Assembly: GCA_019454045.1 (NCBI GenBank)
Contig: SKCR01033651.1
Span: 186,001 to 250,000, forward strand
Direction: 5' to 3'
Source: Zanthoxylum bungeanum
Taxonomy: Eukaryota; Streptophyta; Magnoliopsida; Sapindales; Rutaceae
DNA length: 64,000 bases
In this document: positions 12,674 through 24,917 of the stretch, piece by piece
How the letters are laid out: every line of letters begins with the position of its first letter
Numbering within the stretch: position 1 is the stretch's first letter
The notes under the pieces: model-generated
The model's input: the letters and a program-made list of their open reading frames with translations, nothing else
What the model was told of the DNA's origin: nothing
Database searches by the model: none
Made by a program: the position numbers and the translations under genes

Positions 12674-12689
12674 ATCTCCCACTTGGCAC
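12674..12689 (-). other. Polypurine tract of element C
   Basis: Plus-strand ATCTCCCACTTGGCAC, read on the element strand as a purine-rich AAGTGGGAGAT directly against the 3' LTR. It is intact, consistent with C having been copied recently despite its dead genes. Confidence 0.88.
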
Positions 12690-15600
12690 GTAGCGAGTCA
12701 CTCAAGTGTCCCACACCCGAACTATGTACGGTTCGCTCAAATTGCTGAGGAAAGGGTTTCGTCAGCGGATTTGCTTGATTATCGTCTGACGCGATTTATA
12801 CGATCATCACATCGCCACGATGTATGATCCGAACGAATCAGATGATATAGAAGTTTATATCTGGATCGTCGATGAGACCTTTAATTCCTTAGCATGTGCT
12901 GACGCCTAGCTCAGCTGCTAACAAAACTATATCTAATCTAATTAGATTTATTTTCGATCCAAATGGCTTCTATTGCTGCCTCAGCTGCAGCAATAATCCG
13001 CATTTGTTGTTTATTCGGCAACAGTTATCTCGCTCGGAATATTTCCAGCTCACTGTCCCAGTGTACAAACTTAATAGTACCGTATTATTTAATCGTTTGG
13101 AAACTTGCAGCAGTGATCCCAGTCACTTCAAGTTCTCCTTCTCCATAGTTTAAGACATCATCTTTAGTTCTCTAAGATACTAACAGATGTTCTTAATGTT
13201 CAATCCAGTGACTATCACTTGGATTGACCTGATCGTGACTCTATATGCTCGAAGCGTATGAGACACCAGGTTACGTACATTATTCAATGTACAATTTCTC
13301 AGAGAGTGTTAACAACTCCAAATCTAGCCCAGTAGATCTTTATTCTTTGAATAAAGGTTGTTACTCCCAAGAATTCTACGGAGAATTTCTATGAAAGAAT
13401 ATCTATGAAAGCCAAGCTTTCACCAATTGCTTTATTGGGAATTTCACTGTCAGTGCGCTCTCCCACTAACCTCCTTATATACACAAAAATCATTTCGTTT
13501 TGAATTAAGTCATAAACCATTATGATTACATCAAAACGACAATTCCAAGAACCTATGCTTGCTTCAATCCAAACATGGATCGAGTAACCTGCAAACCTTG
13601 TTTGCTTGTTATAGTACGACAAAACCGACAGGATGTTATAAACATCCTCCGAAAGGTTTCCTTTTCAGGAAAGCGATTTTCCCGTAAAGCTGTCATATTT
13701 CATAAATGAAACATGCAGCTTTAGCAAGCATTATCCAAATGGATTAACCGTGGCAACAGTTAAAAGGTTGAATCGTAATCAACACAATGTTGATAACGAT
13801 ACCTTTCCATCACAAGCCCAGCTTTGTACGTTGGTACGTTGCCATCCATGTATGTCTTCCTTGAAGAGTTATACAGTACCAATAGGCACAATGCCTTGTG
13901 GTACATCAACTAGTACCTAAACTTGTTGATATACATGGAATCCATTTTGAACGTCATGACACTTTGTCATGATAGGGAGTCGATACCTTGTATCACTTCC
14001 TCATACGTAGTTAGTTGGTATAACTTAAAAGATTAACATCTTTATGAGGTGAGATTAGAAACCCATACCCTAGGTTGTTTTCTGACTCTCTCCGATCTAC
14101 GCGGTTCTTGTGTATTCGAAGATTAATGATATAAATTCATCATTGATGAACTATATGTGTTCCATTAAAGATTTCGTGCCTCGAACAGTATTACACCAAT
14201 TTTCATCGAGTATCACCATCCTCCCACTGACCACTGCATATCGGTATTCCTCTTAGGAAAACCGCATGGTGAGCAACAATCATATTGTTCTCATGTGAGA
14301 TTTATAAGTACTATACTTATGGTTTCCTTTAGGATAACCAATTTGGCACTTATCCAATTTGGGTTCTTAGTTTGGTATCATCCAAACGTTATGCCTGGCA
14401 TACCCAAATTATTAGGAGTGAGAAACCCCGTTTCTTTCCTGTTCATATCCTATATGATATCTGTCAAACAGATTTATATGGAACCTTATTCTAAATAAGT
14501 TTTGCACTGTTAATACATATCCTTTAGAAGGAAATAGTAGCTCAGAGCGACTCGTGATAAACCATATCATGTCCAACAAAATTTGGTTTTTGGTTCGGAC
14601 ACACCGTCTAACTGACGTGTTTCGGGAGGAGTCCTCATCTGAAAGAATACCGTACTCTTTCATGTATGTATGAAACTTACTGCTTAAGTATTTTCCATTA
14701 CGGTCTTACCGTGGCGGAATAATACTATAGCCGATCTGTTTTTTACTTCGTGTCGAAACTTCAAAATTTTCCGATCTGTGTTCTTCAAAAGAAACACATA
14801 ACCATAACGTGATGCCACATCCGTCAAGGTCACGAAATATTCATGTTCACATCTAGCCTAGCTAGATATGGGCCCACTAACTTCACCATGAATAGGGCTA
14901 ACAGATCGGTGGCCCTTATACTATTACCAAGTAAATAGTATTTTAGGTACTTTACCTAATAAACTAGATTCGCAGACCTTATTTGAATAGTCAAATCAGT
15001 CCTAGTACCCACTCTTCAAAAGTGTGGATATACGAGTCTCGTTTAATTGTGTCCTAGACAACAATGCCACAAATAAGTCTCTATTGATCAAATCAATTTG
15101 AGCTATTTATTTGTCATTTTTATATGTTTGAGATTTTATTATATTCAAAATATAAATTCTGTTATTTACATCTAATGTATTTATCTCAGTATCATCTTTA
15201 TATAATAAAACACTGAGTGTTCTAGAATATAAAGGTTTATCCACAATGGATTAAACACTGATATAGAGATAATGTCTCTAGTCAAACTAGTTACATTATA
15301 ACAGTTCCTAATTTAAGTACACACCCAAAGGGTAGTTCCTAAACTTAGGTATCTACGGTCGAAACAGCGACTTTCGTCCCGTTTCGATTCGCAGAGCAAT
15401 CTCAGCTTGAAGTCAGTATCCTGCTCAAAGCAGATTCTGAACATCAATACATATATTTTATGTACCACACTAAGTATTTAAAATCTAATTTCAATACTAG
15501 TTGTGAACATAACTTTGACAAACATTTTTAAAGTCAGAGCCTTGCCCTTTCTTTAATTCCTTCGTGTCTGCCATATCCAAATGGTAGTCACTTTGGTATA

Positions 15601-16000
15601 TGTCAATTATCCTTTTCAATATTTTAGGAACCTTAGGCCAAGCCTTGGGTTTTTAGAATATCGAAACGATGTGCACCTCGTGCTACATGCCCAATTGCAA
15701 ACTTTGACTTTATCTCCTCTAGAATAGTCAATTAATTCTCCAAGAATTATAAATTGCAATTTTAATACTTCTTAAATCTAAAATTAGATTTATGACAAGT
15801 ATATTAAATTAAGCATTAAAGTCATCATCACATAAATCTTCCAAAGATTTTATGCTCTACTTATTTTGCTTAATTTTGGGCGTAAGGTATAATAAGTTAT
15901 TTTATCAAATAAAGTAACCTATTATTTATTCCCAATTTGAAAATTAAATCATTAAAAAATTTTTAATCCCAGATTATATTTTAAATATCCAACTTTTCAA
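12690..16000 (-). pseudogene. Decayed gag-pol of element C
   Basis: Domain remnants in reverse order by similarity to E1 and E2: RNase H 12690-13150, RT about 13340-13900, RT N-terminal and linker to about 14060, integrase C-terminal region 14070-14520, integrase core 14520-14900, zinc-finger and protease region 14900-15470, contracted gag about 15470-16000. Longest true-strand pieces are 13389-13622 (RT) and 14412-14663 (integrase). The protease-to-gag-start interval is about 530 bp, some 360 bp shorter than in element A. The state is nearly identical to that of B. Confidence 0.85.
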
Positions 16001-18620
16001 TTCTTTCTTGATTTCAATAGTCCAACTATTTAATCAATTTAATAAGGTACTATTTATTATAATGATTACAATAATCCAATTATTTAATCAACTATAATTT
16101 TAATATTGATTACTATAATCTAATTATAAAATCAACTATATATTGAATGAGTTTGTATATAGTCCAACTATATATATTTTAAAACAACATAAAATATTAG
16201 TCCAACTAATACTTTTGATTAATATGACGAGTAAAATAGATGAGCGCGTTTAGCGAGTATTCGAACGAATGTTGCAAATTCAATACTTGCCTCCCACTAT
16301 TTTTCGTCGAGCCTCTAACCCTCTGTCGAGTACTCGGGAAACCGTGTTTCCTAGTGGGCTAGGATCCCGTTAAATATCACACAATCTTGACTTTGGCCAA
16401 CAAATTGTATGATAATTAACTAGGTAGATCTCGAAGATCAATTGGATCTCATCCAACTCCTAGATCCAGTAGGTGGACATCCAAGTCCCAAACATATATC
16501 TTATATATGCCTATACATCGAATGTATACCCTAACCTTTTTCCTCTGAATCAACTAGGCCTTGGCTTTGGCACAACAAACCTAGTGATCCCAGTCAAGCG
16601 CGGACCCATTGACATGGAAGCTTCGTAATCAATGTCAATGGACAAGAAGTGGTCTTGACTTTGGCCAACAAACCACAACTTGGACACGACACCGATATGG
16701 AACAAAGCCTCGTGATTAAAACACATCTTCGACGGACAAGGGCTTGACTTTGGCCAACAACCCCTGCCAATCTCGGATCTTGAGCAAGAATCACTCAATG
16801 GAAGGAAATAAACGCTTGATATTTAACGAGGGTTTTTCGCGTGCAAATTGGCAACCAATTTATTATCTTTGTTAAGGTCTCATCATCATACACCCTTAAA
16901 CATGCATTCTAAACACATAATAAAGCGCATATGATAAAATAATAATGATATGCGGATGGATATTTTACACATTGATCCTAGATCAAATCTCTCACTTTCT
17001 CTCTCCCGCTAGCACAAAATTTTCTTCTACCCGTTACACTACACTTCTAAAGAAACCTCATTTACATTGAGGGGAATAGGTGAGAAGAGAATACAAAGAA
17101 TAGGAGGTGATAAGGCTGGACACGCAGGTCCAATTAATAAATCAATTTATTACAACAATTTCTAAAATTGCCCCACCCATCTAATATCCATCCGATATAC
17201 ATTATTCATGCATCACAACCATGTATTCACTCAAGCATGTTATCAATCAATCTAATCCAATTAATTAATCTTGATAATTAGTGATCATCCAATGTTCAAA
17301 CAACGATTTGATTTTGTTCGAGTCAAACTCGTTTTTGCGAATAAGTACTTAAAGTACAAATTCTAGAATTAAATTAAACTACACAATTAAATCCAATTAA
17401 TTTGTATTTAATTCTAATTCATATTTAATTTCAAATTAAATATTACACTTTATTTTATTAATAAACCTTTACGACTTAAATTCCAAATTTAATCGTAACG
17501 CGTCTCAAAGACCGATTAATATCCAATATTAATTTAATTAAAGTCTAATGGGCTTTAATTAATTTCTTAAGGCGTGGACTTTTGGTCAACTCGGGTCAAA
17601 CCCGCAACCAAAGTCCAATCCGAGAGTTACCCCATAAGCCTATAAATTAATCTTGGCCCATTAGGCCCAATTAAACTTTAAAGGTCCATTAAGTCGCATT
17701 TGGGCTTTATGGATGCGGTTTTGGGCCCAATTGGATCCAACCAATTTTGCCTAAAAAAAACTTTGTACAACAAAGCCCAATAACAACAATTCAAGCTCAA
17801 TTTCCAAAATTAGCCCAATTAATTAAATTACACAAATCCAATTTCGCAATTTAATTACCTAAAGTGTATATCATGATTAATCCCCAAATTAACATTTCTA
17901 AAATATCAATTCACACAATAATCATGCTCATTATCATCATCATATGTCCAACACATTTTGATTAAAATCAAACCCATTACATGCTCTTTAAGTCTCGGCC
18001 AGGAGAGGATTTTATATCCGATTTGGTTTCAATCCAATTAATCCCACAATCGACATTAAATCAACATCCTAATTGATTCTAACTCATCCAATGAATTAAA
18101 AATCAAAATTACCAAGATTTAGGGCATACTCCTATTCGGCCAACACATCAAAATTGGGGAAATTTGTTCCAAACAATATTAATCAAATTGATCCAACCAA
18201 TCATCAATTAAACATGTATTAAGCATACTTAATCATCCAATTCATAATTGCATGCTCAAATCAATTTTACCCAATTTCAAGTTTCATGACATACTTGGCA
18301 ATTTGGGGAGTTTACGTCCGAATCGAATTCAATCCAATTGATTCCGCAATCGACATCAAATCATATTCCCGAAGGATTTCCAACACATCCAATTGTCAAA
18401 AATCAAAAATCCCAAGACATTAAAATCATGTACAACTTTCGGCCAAGGTAAGGTAGAAATTTGGGGGGAAAAATGATCTAATCAAATTTTCTTGAAATTG
18501 ACCCAATCAATCTTCAATTCAAACACAATTAAGCATACAAATCCATCCAATTTAATTTATCATGCTCAAAATCAAGTTTGCCCAAATTTTAGCCCTAACT
18601 TTTTCATGCTTTTAACCTAA
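16000..18620 (-). other. Untranslated leader of element C
   Basis: About 2.6 kb of AT-rich leader between gag remnants and PBS. It has four copies of a CTTGACTTTGGCCAACAA-like motif (near 16383, 16557 degenerate, 16653, 16742), the conserved CCTCATTTACATTGAGG inverted motif near 17055, a cluster of TGGGCY/GGCCCA hexamers at about 17540-17820, and a tandem duplication of about 300 bp near the PBS. The frames 16550-16798 and 16594-16794 sit in the motif region and also open in B and G only through sequence identity. Confidence 0.7.
17990..18600. repeat. Two diverged tandem copies of about 300 bp in the leader of C
   Basis: The block 17990-18295 (TTCAATCCAATTAATCCC, then CGACATTAAATCA, then CATGCTCAAATCAATTTT) recurs diverged at about 18300-18600 (TTCAATCCAATTGATTCC, CGACATCAAATCA, CATGCTCAAAATCAAG). 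Each copy also carries a TTCGGCCAA-like motif. E1 has one such block before its PBS; E2 has three copies of a related shorter unit. Copy number of this segment therefore varies between elements. Confidence 0.65.
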
Positions 18621-18634
18621 GCTCTTGATGCCAT
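18621..18634 (-). other. Primer binding site of element C
   Basis: On the element strand it reads ATGGCATCAAGAGC, directly after the LTR end. This is the initiator tRNA-Met complement (canonical TGGTATCAGAGC) with a substitution and an extra base. It would prime minus-strand DNA synthesis. Confidence 0.75.
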
Positions 18635-20665
18635 TGTTGGAGTTTCTATAGGTCCCAAGATCAAAACTCAAGCATGAATCATAAGTGAATACAACGACGA
18701 AAGTGCGGAATACTTACATCGAGCGGTTGAGCGATGATTTGGGCAACAAAAATTCGAATTCTGCTCACTTTGTCAAGGCATTGGGCTGCTGTGAATACTG
18801 AATTTCGTCCCTTGTCTTCATGATTTGAAGCTCCAAGCTTCAACATTTGGCTTCCCGGCTCATGGGTATACTTCCCTTATCACCTTGGCATGATCCCGGA
18901 GTGTGCTAGCACTGTTGTTTTGCCACAAAACGCACTTGCTTCCCTTCCATTTCCTTTGCTTCCATCGGCAGTTCACTGCCTCAAGAACAAGAAGAAATGT
19001 GTGAGTGATGAGAGGAAGAAGAAGAGGAGAGAGAGGAGGGAAAATGTGTTATGCGTATTTTGTGAATACCAAAAGTGTATCTAATACACTTGAAATGAAA
19101 TTCATTTCATTTCAAACACATTTGGCTTTAATTGCCAACCACACACATCACTCAAGTCACATCAAGTCAACTCAATCAAGTTGTCAAGTCACATCACTCA
19201 AAGTGACAAGTGATTTGACGCTTGATGCGACTAATGATTTGACGCTTGATTTGACGAGCCGCTCTCGAATTCGAAATGCGAATGCGCTCGTAAATATTCT
19301 CGGGCTCGGATTCGCTAATTCTAAATTAACGAATTTTCCGTCGCGTCGTAATTAAATGATTACGCCTAGCGAAATCACTATTCACATCGCTAACGAATTA
19401 ATTCTAAATTAATCCGCTCGCCCGAATTAAAATCTAATTTTAATTCCGCGTCGAAATCCAATTTCGTTTAATATATCAAATATATTAATTAATCGATTAA
19501 TTCCAAATTAATCATTCTCTCTCTTTAATTGATATTTTATCCCAGATAAAATATATGTAATTAATCCCAGATTAATTTTCTCTCCCATCATATTAATCCC
19601 AGATTAATAAAAGTGCGAGTCATATGTCATCGGTGAATCTTTGGGAAGCGACCCATGAGATCCCCGGATATGTTGGCAGTCAAATCGGTCATCGGACTAT
19701 CCGAACACGTGAGTACCAATACTACATTTTACCGATTTACTAGACAAGGTTGGCTTCTAGCAAAGCACCAAGTCTTCCCAATTCTCCGGACATATTCTTA
19801 TAAGAATATTTAAGATCTGTATCAAGCGTAGTATACGATTGTATTGTGTGTATCGGCCCAGTATCAGATAGTCACGTGCTAGGGCTGGGGCTGGATAAGT
19901 GTCTACCCCGTCCGAAGCACATATCGGATGCCTGGTAACATAGTCTCTATAATCGGATATTCATGACCTGGTCACAATATCCCGATTGGTTGCGCAACAC
20001 TCAAGAGCACTAGTACCGTATCCTGCGTGACATCATCTCCAATATGACTGAAGTGATACTTCCGTCTTGACATCACACCCAATACACTACGACTCTCTGA
20101 TAAACCCAGAAGTGGTGTACGCAGAACCGGTTAAAGCCCTGTACCACCAAGACCAAAGTCTATCGATTATCGTAAGTATTAGCGATGTAAGTCTCAGGTT
20201 AAGACTATACACACCTACCTTGATTTCGGCCTCCCATAGACACATAGTCATAATACCAATGGGATTCCGAAGGGTCTATCCAGAGCGAAGCTGTTTCCCG
20301 TACCATCGGTGAAACACGACCTCCTATCGCACTTGCATAAGTATCCAATACTTATATGTATGAAAACTATGCCGTTGTGCCCTCACAACGCACACAAGTG
20401 CAATACTAGCCTATTCTGCATTACCGATGTCCAGTCTCGATAATACTCCGGCTAGGGATATTCAATGATTAATCCTTCGGGGACTGATACTGTCTCATAT
20501 CATTCTCAGTCCAGGAACTAATCACAGGGACCTCTCTTCATTTATATATCTAAGGTGATCTAATCACAAATGATGAGAGTGCAATTTCCTTGTCACATAG
20601 TTAATTTGCTACAACAACACAATGATCTGTGCAAATAGTGACGCTATGGGTCATTTTGTCCAACA
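18635..20665 (-). mobile_element. 5' LTR of element C
   Basis: Same termini and length (2031 bp against 2034) as the 3' LTR, differing at about 30 sites by eye. The right end TTGTCCAACA abuts the target duplication GGTCT. It would carry the promoter that drives the element leftward. No TATAAAAG-like box is seen at the site used by E1 and E2. Confidence 0.92.
19316..19609 (-). repeat. Array of three-nucleotide-loop palindromes (5' LTR of C)
   Basis: The same series as in the 3' LTR of C, from TAATT/AATTA around CTA at 19316 to TATTAATC/GATTAATA around CCA ending at 19609. Between the two C copies the unit arms are unchanged, while the linker after the TTTATC/GATAAA unit has lost bases. Confidence 0.9.
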
Positions 20666-21724
20666 GGTCTAACCATGACGGTTTTAATACTTTAGCCGAT
20701 CTGTATGTCTACTTCGTGTCGAAACTCTTTGAATTCATCAAAAGTTTCTGATCTGTGTTTCACAAGAAACAGATAACCATAATGCGATGCCACATCCGTA
20801 AAGGTTTAGAAGTATTGATATCCACCTCTAGCCTAGCTAGTATGGGCCCACTTGCGTCACTATGAACGAGGGCTAACAGATCGGTGGCACTTACACTTTT
20901 ACTAAGTAAATAGTATTTTAGGTGCTTTGCCTAATAAAATAGATTCGTAGACATTATTTTAATAGAATCAAATCTGTCCTAGTATCCACTCTTCGAAAGT
21001 GTGGATATACGAGTCTTGTTAATCATGTCCCAGACAACAATGCCACAAATAAGTCTCATCTGATCAAATCAGTTTGAGCTATTTGTTTGTCATGTTATAC
21101 GTTTGAGATTTATTTATATTAAAAATATAAATACTGTTATTCATATCTAATGTGTTTATCTCAATATCATCTTTATAAAATAAAACACTTTAGTGTTCTA
21201 GAATATAAAGGTATACCCACAACGAGTTAAACCCTAATATAGAGATAATGTTTCTAGTCAAACTAGTTACATTGTAACAGTTTCCTAATTTAAGTACACA
21301 CCCGAAGGGTAGTTCCTAAAGTTAGGTATCTACGGTTAAAACAATGACTTTCTCAATTCGCAGATTAATCTCAACTGAAGTCAGTATCCTGCTTACCAGC
21401 AGATTCTGCACACCAGCACATATTTATGTACCGCATCCAGTATCTAAAATACAATTTTAATACTAGTTCTGAACATGTTTATGACAAACATATTTGAATT
21501 CGGAGTCTTGCACCATTTTCAATTCCTTCATGTCTGCCTTGTCCATACGGCAGTCGAGCTTCAGTGACCCTGTTTGCCATAATTTAGTCAGACATTCTGG
21601 GATATGTCCTTTATCTTCCCAGAAGATTATATTGACTTTGCCTTTGCCCATTTTCACAGTCCAGAAGCCTTTGGCCAAGCCTTGGCCTTCTGGGATGGCG
21701 AAGTAAGATGCGCCTTGCGCTTCT
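20666..21724 (-). pseudogene. Element D, right part: decayed integrase, protease and gag zinc-knuckle region
   Basis: Continues exactly where 10639 stopped, starting with the duplicated GGTCT. By similarity: integrase core to about 20900, HHCC region about 20950-21080, protease about 21100-21470, and gag CCHC region about 21490-21720 (a minus-strand piece at 21463-21678 still shows DCRMDKADMKELK-like residues corresponding to the segment after the zinc knuckle). LTR F starts at 21725, so D is cut a second time. Confidence 0.82.
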
Positions 21725-23615
21725 TGTTGGTGTTTGCTAAGGTCCCAATATCATTAAACAAGCATGAAACAAGTGCGAATACAAAATCAACGAAGTTGGG
21801 GAATAATCACATCGATCGGTTGAGCGACGCTACGACGAACAAAACTTGATTTTGCTCACTGTCATGGTCACGACAGTTCACTGCCACTGCCCTCCAAGAT
21901 TCGACCATTGATGCTCCTTGAACATGCTCCAAGCTTCGTCAAATGATTCCCAGCTCATGGGTGGACTTCCCTAGCACCTTCGCATGTCTCTCGGAGTGCT
22001 AGCTCTCAAGAAATTTGCCACAAAATCATCACTCTTGCTTCCCTAGCTCACAGTTTCTACCCAATAAAAACCAGTGAAGAATTCGGTCCAAGACCGTGAA
22101 GGAGAGATGAAGGAGTTTTGGCTCCAAAACGAAAAGAGAGAGATGGAAATGTGTTGTCTTATTTTGGTAATTGATTTCCAAAACATATACCAAAATTTTG
22201 CTTTAAAAAGTCAAACAATCAAAGCCTTAAATGCCAACCACCAACATCAATCAATCAATCCATCAATCAATAAAATCAAGTGACAAGTTGTCACATCACT
22301 CAAAGTGACTAATGATTTAACGCTTGATGCGACTAGCGATTTGACTAATGATTTGACTTTCGTGCCGCACTCGAATTTGAAATGCGAATGCGCTCGCAAA
22401 CAATCCCGGGCTCAGGTTCGCTTATTCCAAATTAACGAATTTTCCATTGCGACGTAATTAAATGATTACGCCTAGCGAAATCACTATTCATGTCGCTAAT
22501 GAATTAATTTTAAATTAATTCGTTCGCCCGAATGAAAATCTAATTTTAATTCCGCGTCGAAATCCAATTTCGTATAATATATCGAATATATTATTTAATC
22601 GATTAATTCCAAATTAATCGTTATCTCTCTTTAATTGATATTTTTTCCCAGATAATATATATCTCCGCAATTAATCCCAGATTAATTTTCTCTCTCTTCT
22701 AATTAATCCCAGATTAATTTAGAGTGTGAGTCATACGTCATTGGTGAATCTTCGGGAAGCGACCCATGAGATCCCCGGATATGTTGGCAGTAAATTCGGT
22801 CGTCGGACTATCCGAACACGTAAGTACCTCATACTACTTTTATACTGATTTACAAGACAAGGTTGGCTTCTAGCAAAGCGCCATGCCTACCGGATCTATA
22901 TCAGGCGTAGTATACGTAGTATTGCGTATCTCGATCCAGTATCGGATGATGATGTGCTAGGCCTGGGGTTGGAATTGTGTCTGCCCTGTACGAAACACAT
23001 GTCGGATGTCTGGTAACTAGTCTCTATAATCGGATAAACATGACCTTGTCATTTTATCCTGATGACTGCAGTACTTAAGAGTACTAGTACCGTATCCTAC
23101 GTGACCATCATCTCCATATGACTGAAGTAATACTTTCGTCTTGACATCACACCCAACACACTACGTATATTGAATGTCGTACCCAGCATAGGCGTACACA
23201 GAACCTGTTAAAGCCTTGGACGACCGCAACCAAAGTATATTGATTGTCGCAAGTATTAGCGGTGCAAGTCTCAGGTTAAGACCAAATACACCTACCCTGA
23301 TTTCGGATTTCCATAGACACATAGTCATACTACCAATGGAATTCCGAGGGCGTCTATCCAGAGCGAAGCTGTTTCCCATACCATCAGTAAAACACAACCT
23401 CCTATTACACTTGCATGAGTATCTTATACCCAAATATATGAGAACTATGCTGTTATGCCCTCACAACGCGTACAAGTGTAATACTAGTCTTTTACATATT
23501 TATCGATGTCCAATCTCGATAATACTCTGACTAGGGATATTTAATGATTTATCCTTCGTGGACTGATACTGTCTCATATCATTCTCAATCCAGGAACAAA
23601 TCATAGGGACCTCCT
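21725..23615 (-). mobile_element. LTR F, truncated by element E1
   Basis: Starts TGTTGGTGTTTGCTAAGGTC inside the gag region of D and proceeds through the family LTR to the equivalent of position 320 of the LTR at the window start, where E1's LTR begins. The missing last 140 bases or so are not found after E1. The array-bearing region is at 22501-22719. Whether it was a solo LTR or part of an element cannot be told. Confidence 0.82.
22501..22719 (-). repeat. Array of three-nucleotide-loop palindromes (LTR F)
   Basis: Units include GAATTAATT/AATTAATTC around TTA (22501-22521), a GAATG-decayed GAATTAAAAT/ATTTTAATTC unit around CTA, CGAAAT/ATTTCG around CCA, a TAATATAT-type unit around CGA, CGATTAATT/AATTAATCG around CCA, AATTAATC/GATTAATT around CCA, and a second AATTAATC/GATTAATT around CCA ending at 22719. 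Some arms carry mismatches, as expected of an older copy. Confidence 0.82.
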
Positions 23616-24267
23616 TGTTGGTTTCTATTATATGTCCCAAGGAAAGATTAAGCATTTAAATACAACAATGAATATATATATTAAAAGATGAAGTATGGCA
23701 GAATCATACTCACAAAGATCGGAATGCGGATGCGTTGATGAAATGAAAATTTTCTCCTTTGTGCAGTGAAGGTTTCGGCCAAGGTGAGTGGGGAAGCTCC
23801 AAGCTTTCTTTGATCCTTCCAAGCTCAAGAATTAGTTTCCCATAACACCTTTGTATGATCCTTTGAAGGTGCTAGCCTTGTGTGTGAATTTATGTTCCAA
23901 ACAACACAATTTCTTCAAGTTTTTGCAACAAACAGAAAAGTGGAGAGGGCTGTGAAACTTCACAGTTTCGGTCAAGAGAAAGAGAGGAGAGTGAGAGATT
24001 TGATTTCAAAAATCAATTTATATTTATGCCATAATATTATTAAATTAATAATAAACTTATGACACAAATCATGCAATGGCTTAGAGTGTCAAACACTCAA
24101 TTTCCATGCAAAACCATTGAGTGCATTGTACACTATCTCCATGCAATGCATCACAATTAAATAATGCATAATATGACATGTGTCATGTGGGCCCCACACG
24201 TTTCCAAATGAAAGTGGGCCCACGTGCACTCACGCGTTCGGGTTCGATATTTCGAAATACCGAACTT

Positions 24268-24535
24268 ACGTCGCGACGTTAATTAAATCGAATTTAAATA
24301 AATGATTGCGCCTAGCAAAATTATTATTTACGTCGCTAACGAATTAATTCTAAATTAACTCGTTTGTCCGAATTAAAATCTAATTTTAATTTCGCGTCGA
24401 AATCGAATTTCGATTATTATATCGAATATAATAATTTTACGATTAATTCCAAATTAATCGTTCTCTCTCTATTATAGTACTTTATCCAAGATAAAGTCTC
24501 TCCGTAATTAATCCAAGATTAATCGAGTTTTAATC
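24268..24535 (-). repeat. Array of three-nucleotide-loop palindromes (3' LTR of E1)
   Basis: Begins with the perfect 12-bp palindrome ACGTCGCGACGT (24268-24279), then AATTAAAT-type around CGA, CGAATTAATT-type around CTA, GAATTAAAAT/ATTTTAATT around CTA, CGAAAT/ATTTCG around CGA, ATTATTATAT/ATATAATAAT around CGA, CGATTAATT/AATTAATCG around CCA, ACTTTATC/GATAAAGT around CAA, and ATTAATC/GATTAAT around CAA. The ATTATTATAT pair replaces TAATATAT/ATATATTA of other copies on both arms at once. Confidence 0.88.
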
Positions 24536-24909
24536 ATACATCATTGGTGAATCTTCGGGAAGCGACCCAAGAGATCTCCGGATATGTTGGCAGTAAATAC
24601 GGTCGTCGGATAATCCGAACACGTACGTACCTCGTACTACGTTTTTACCGATTCACAAGACAAGGTTGGCTTCTAGCAAAGCGCCATGCCTACCCAATTC
24701 TCCAGAAATATTCTTATAGGAATATCAGATCTATATCAAGCGTAGTATACCGTAGTATTGCGTACATCGATCCAGTATCGGACGATCACATGTTAGGCCT
24801 GGGGCTGGAAATGTGTCTGCCCCGTACGAAACATATATCGGACATCAAGCAACTAGTCTCTTTAAATCGGACAATCCTGACCTGGTCATATTGTCCCGAC
24901 GGTTGCAAC

Positions 24910-24917
24910 CTTTTATA
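24910..24917 (-). promoter_or_regulatory. Candidate TATA box in E1 LTR
   Basis: Element-strand TATAAAAG, about 650 bp inside the LTR. The same octamer stands at 47744-47751 and 56118-56125 in E2 and is absent at the aligned place in C, B, F and I. In a plant LTR it would set the U3/R border about 30 bp downstream. This is inference from sequence only. Confidence 0.45.

Larger units (their letters stand above)
10640..20665 (-). mobile_element. Element C: complete, non-autonomous Angela-type copia element
   Basis: A 10,026-bp element with both LTRs, flanked by a five-base direct repeat GGTCT (10635-10639 and 20666-20670). Removing it rejoins the integrase gene of D. The LTRs differ by roughly 30 substitutions and a few small indels (my count by eye, about 1.5 percent), so insertion is fairly recent. 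Yet the interior has no gag or pol frame longer than about 90 codons. PBS and PPT are present. Element B shares its gag contraction and many point lesions, so the dead interior was inherited by the mobile progenitor. Trans-mobilisation by an autonomous relative is the simplest explanation. Confidence 0.93.
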
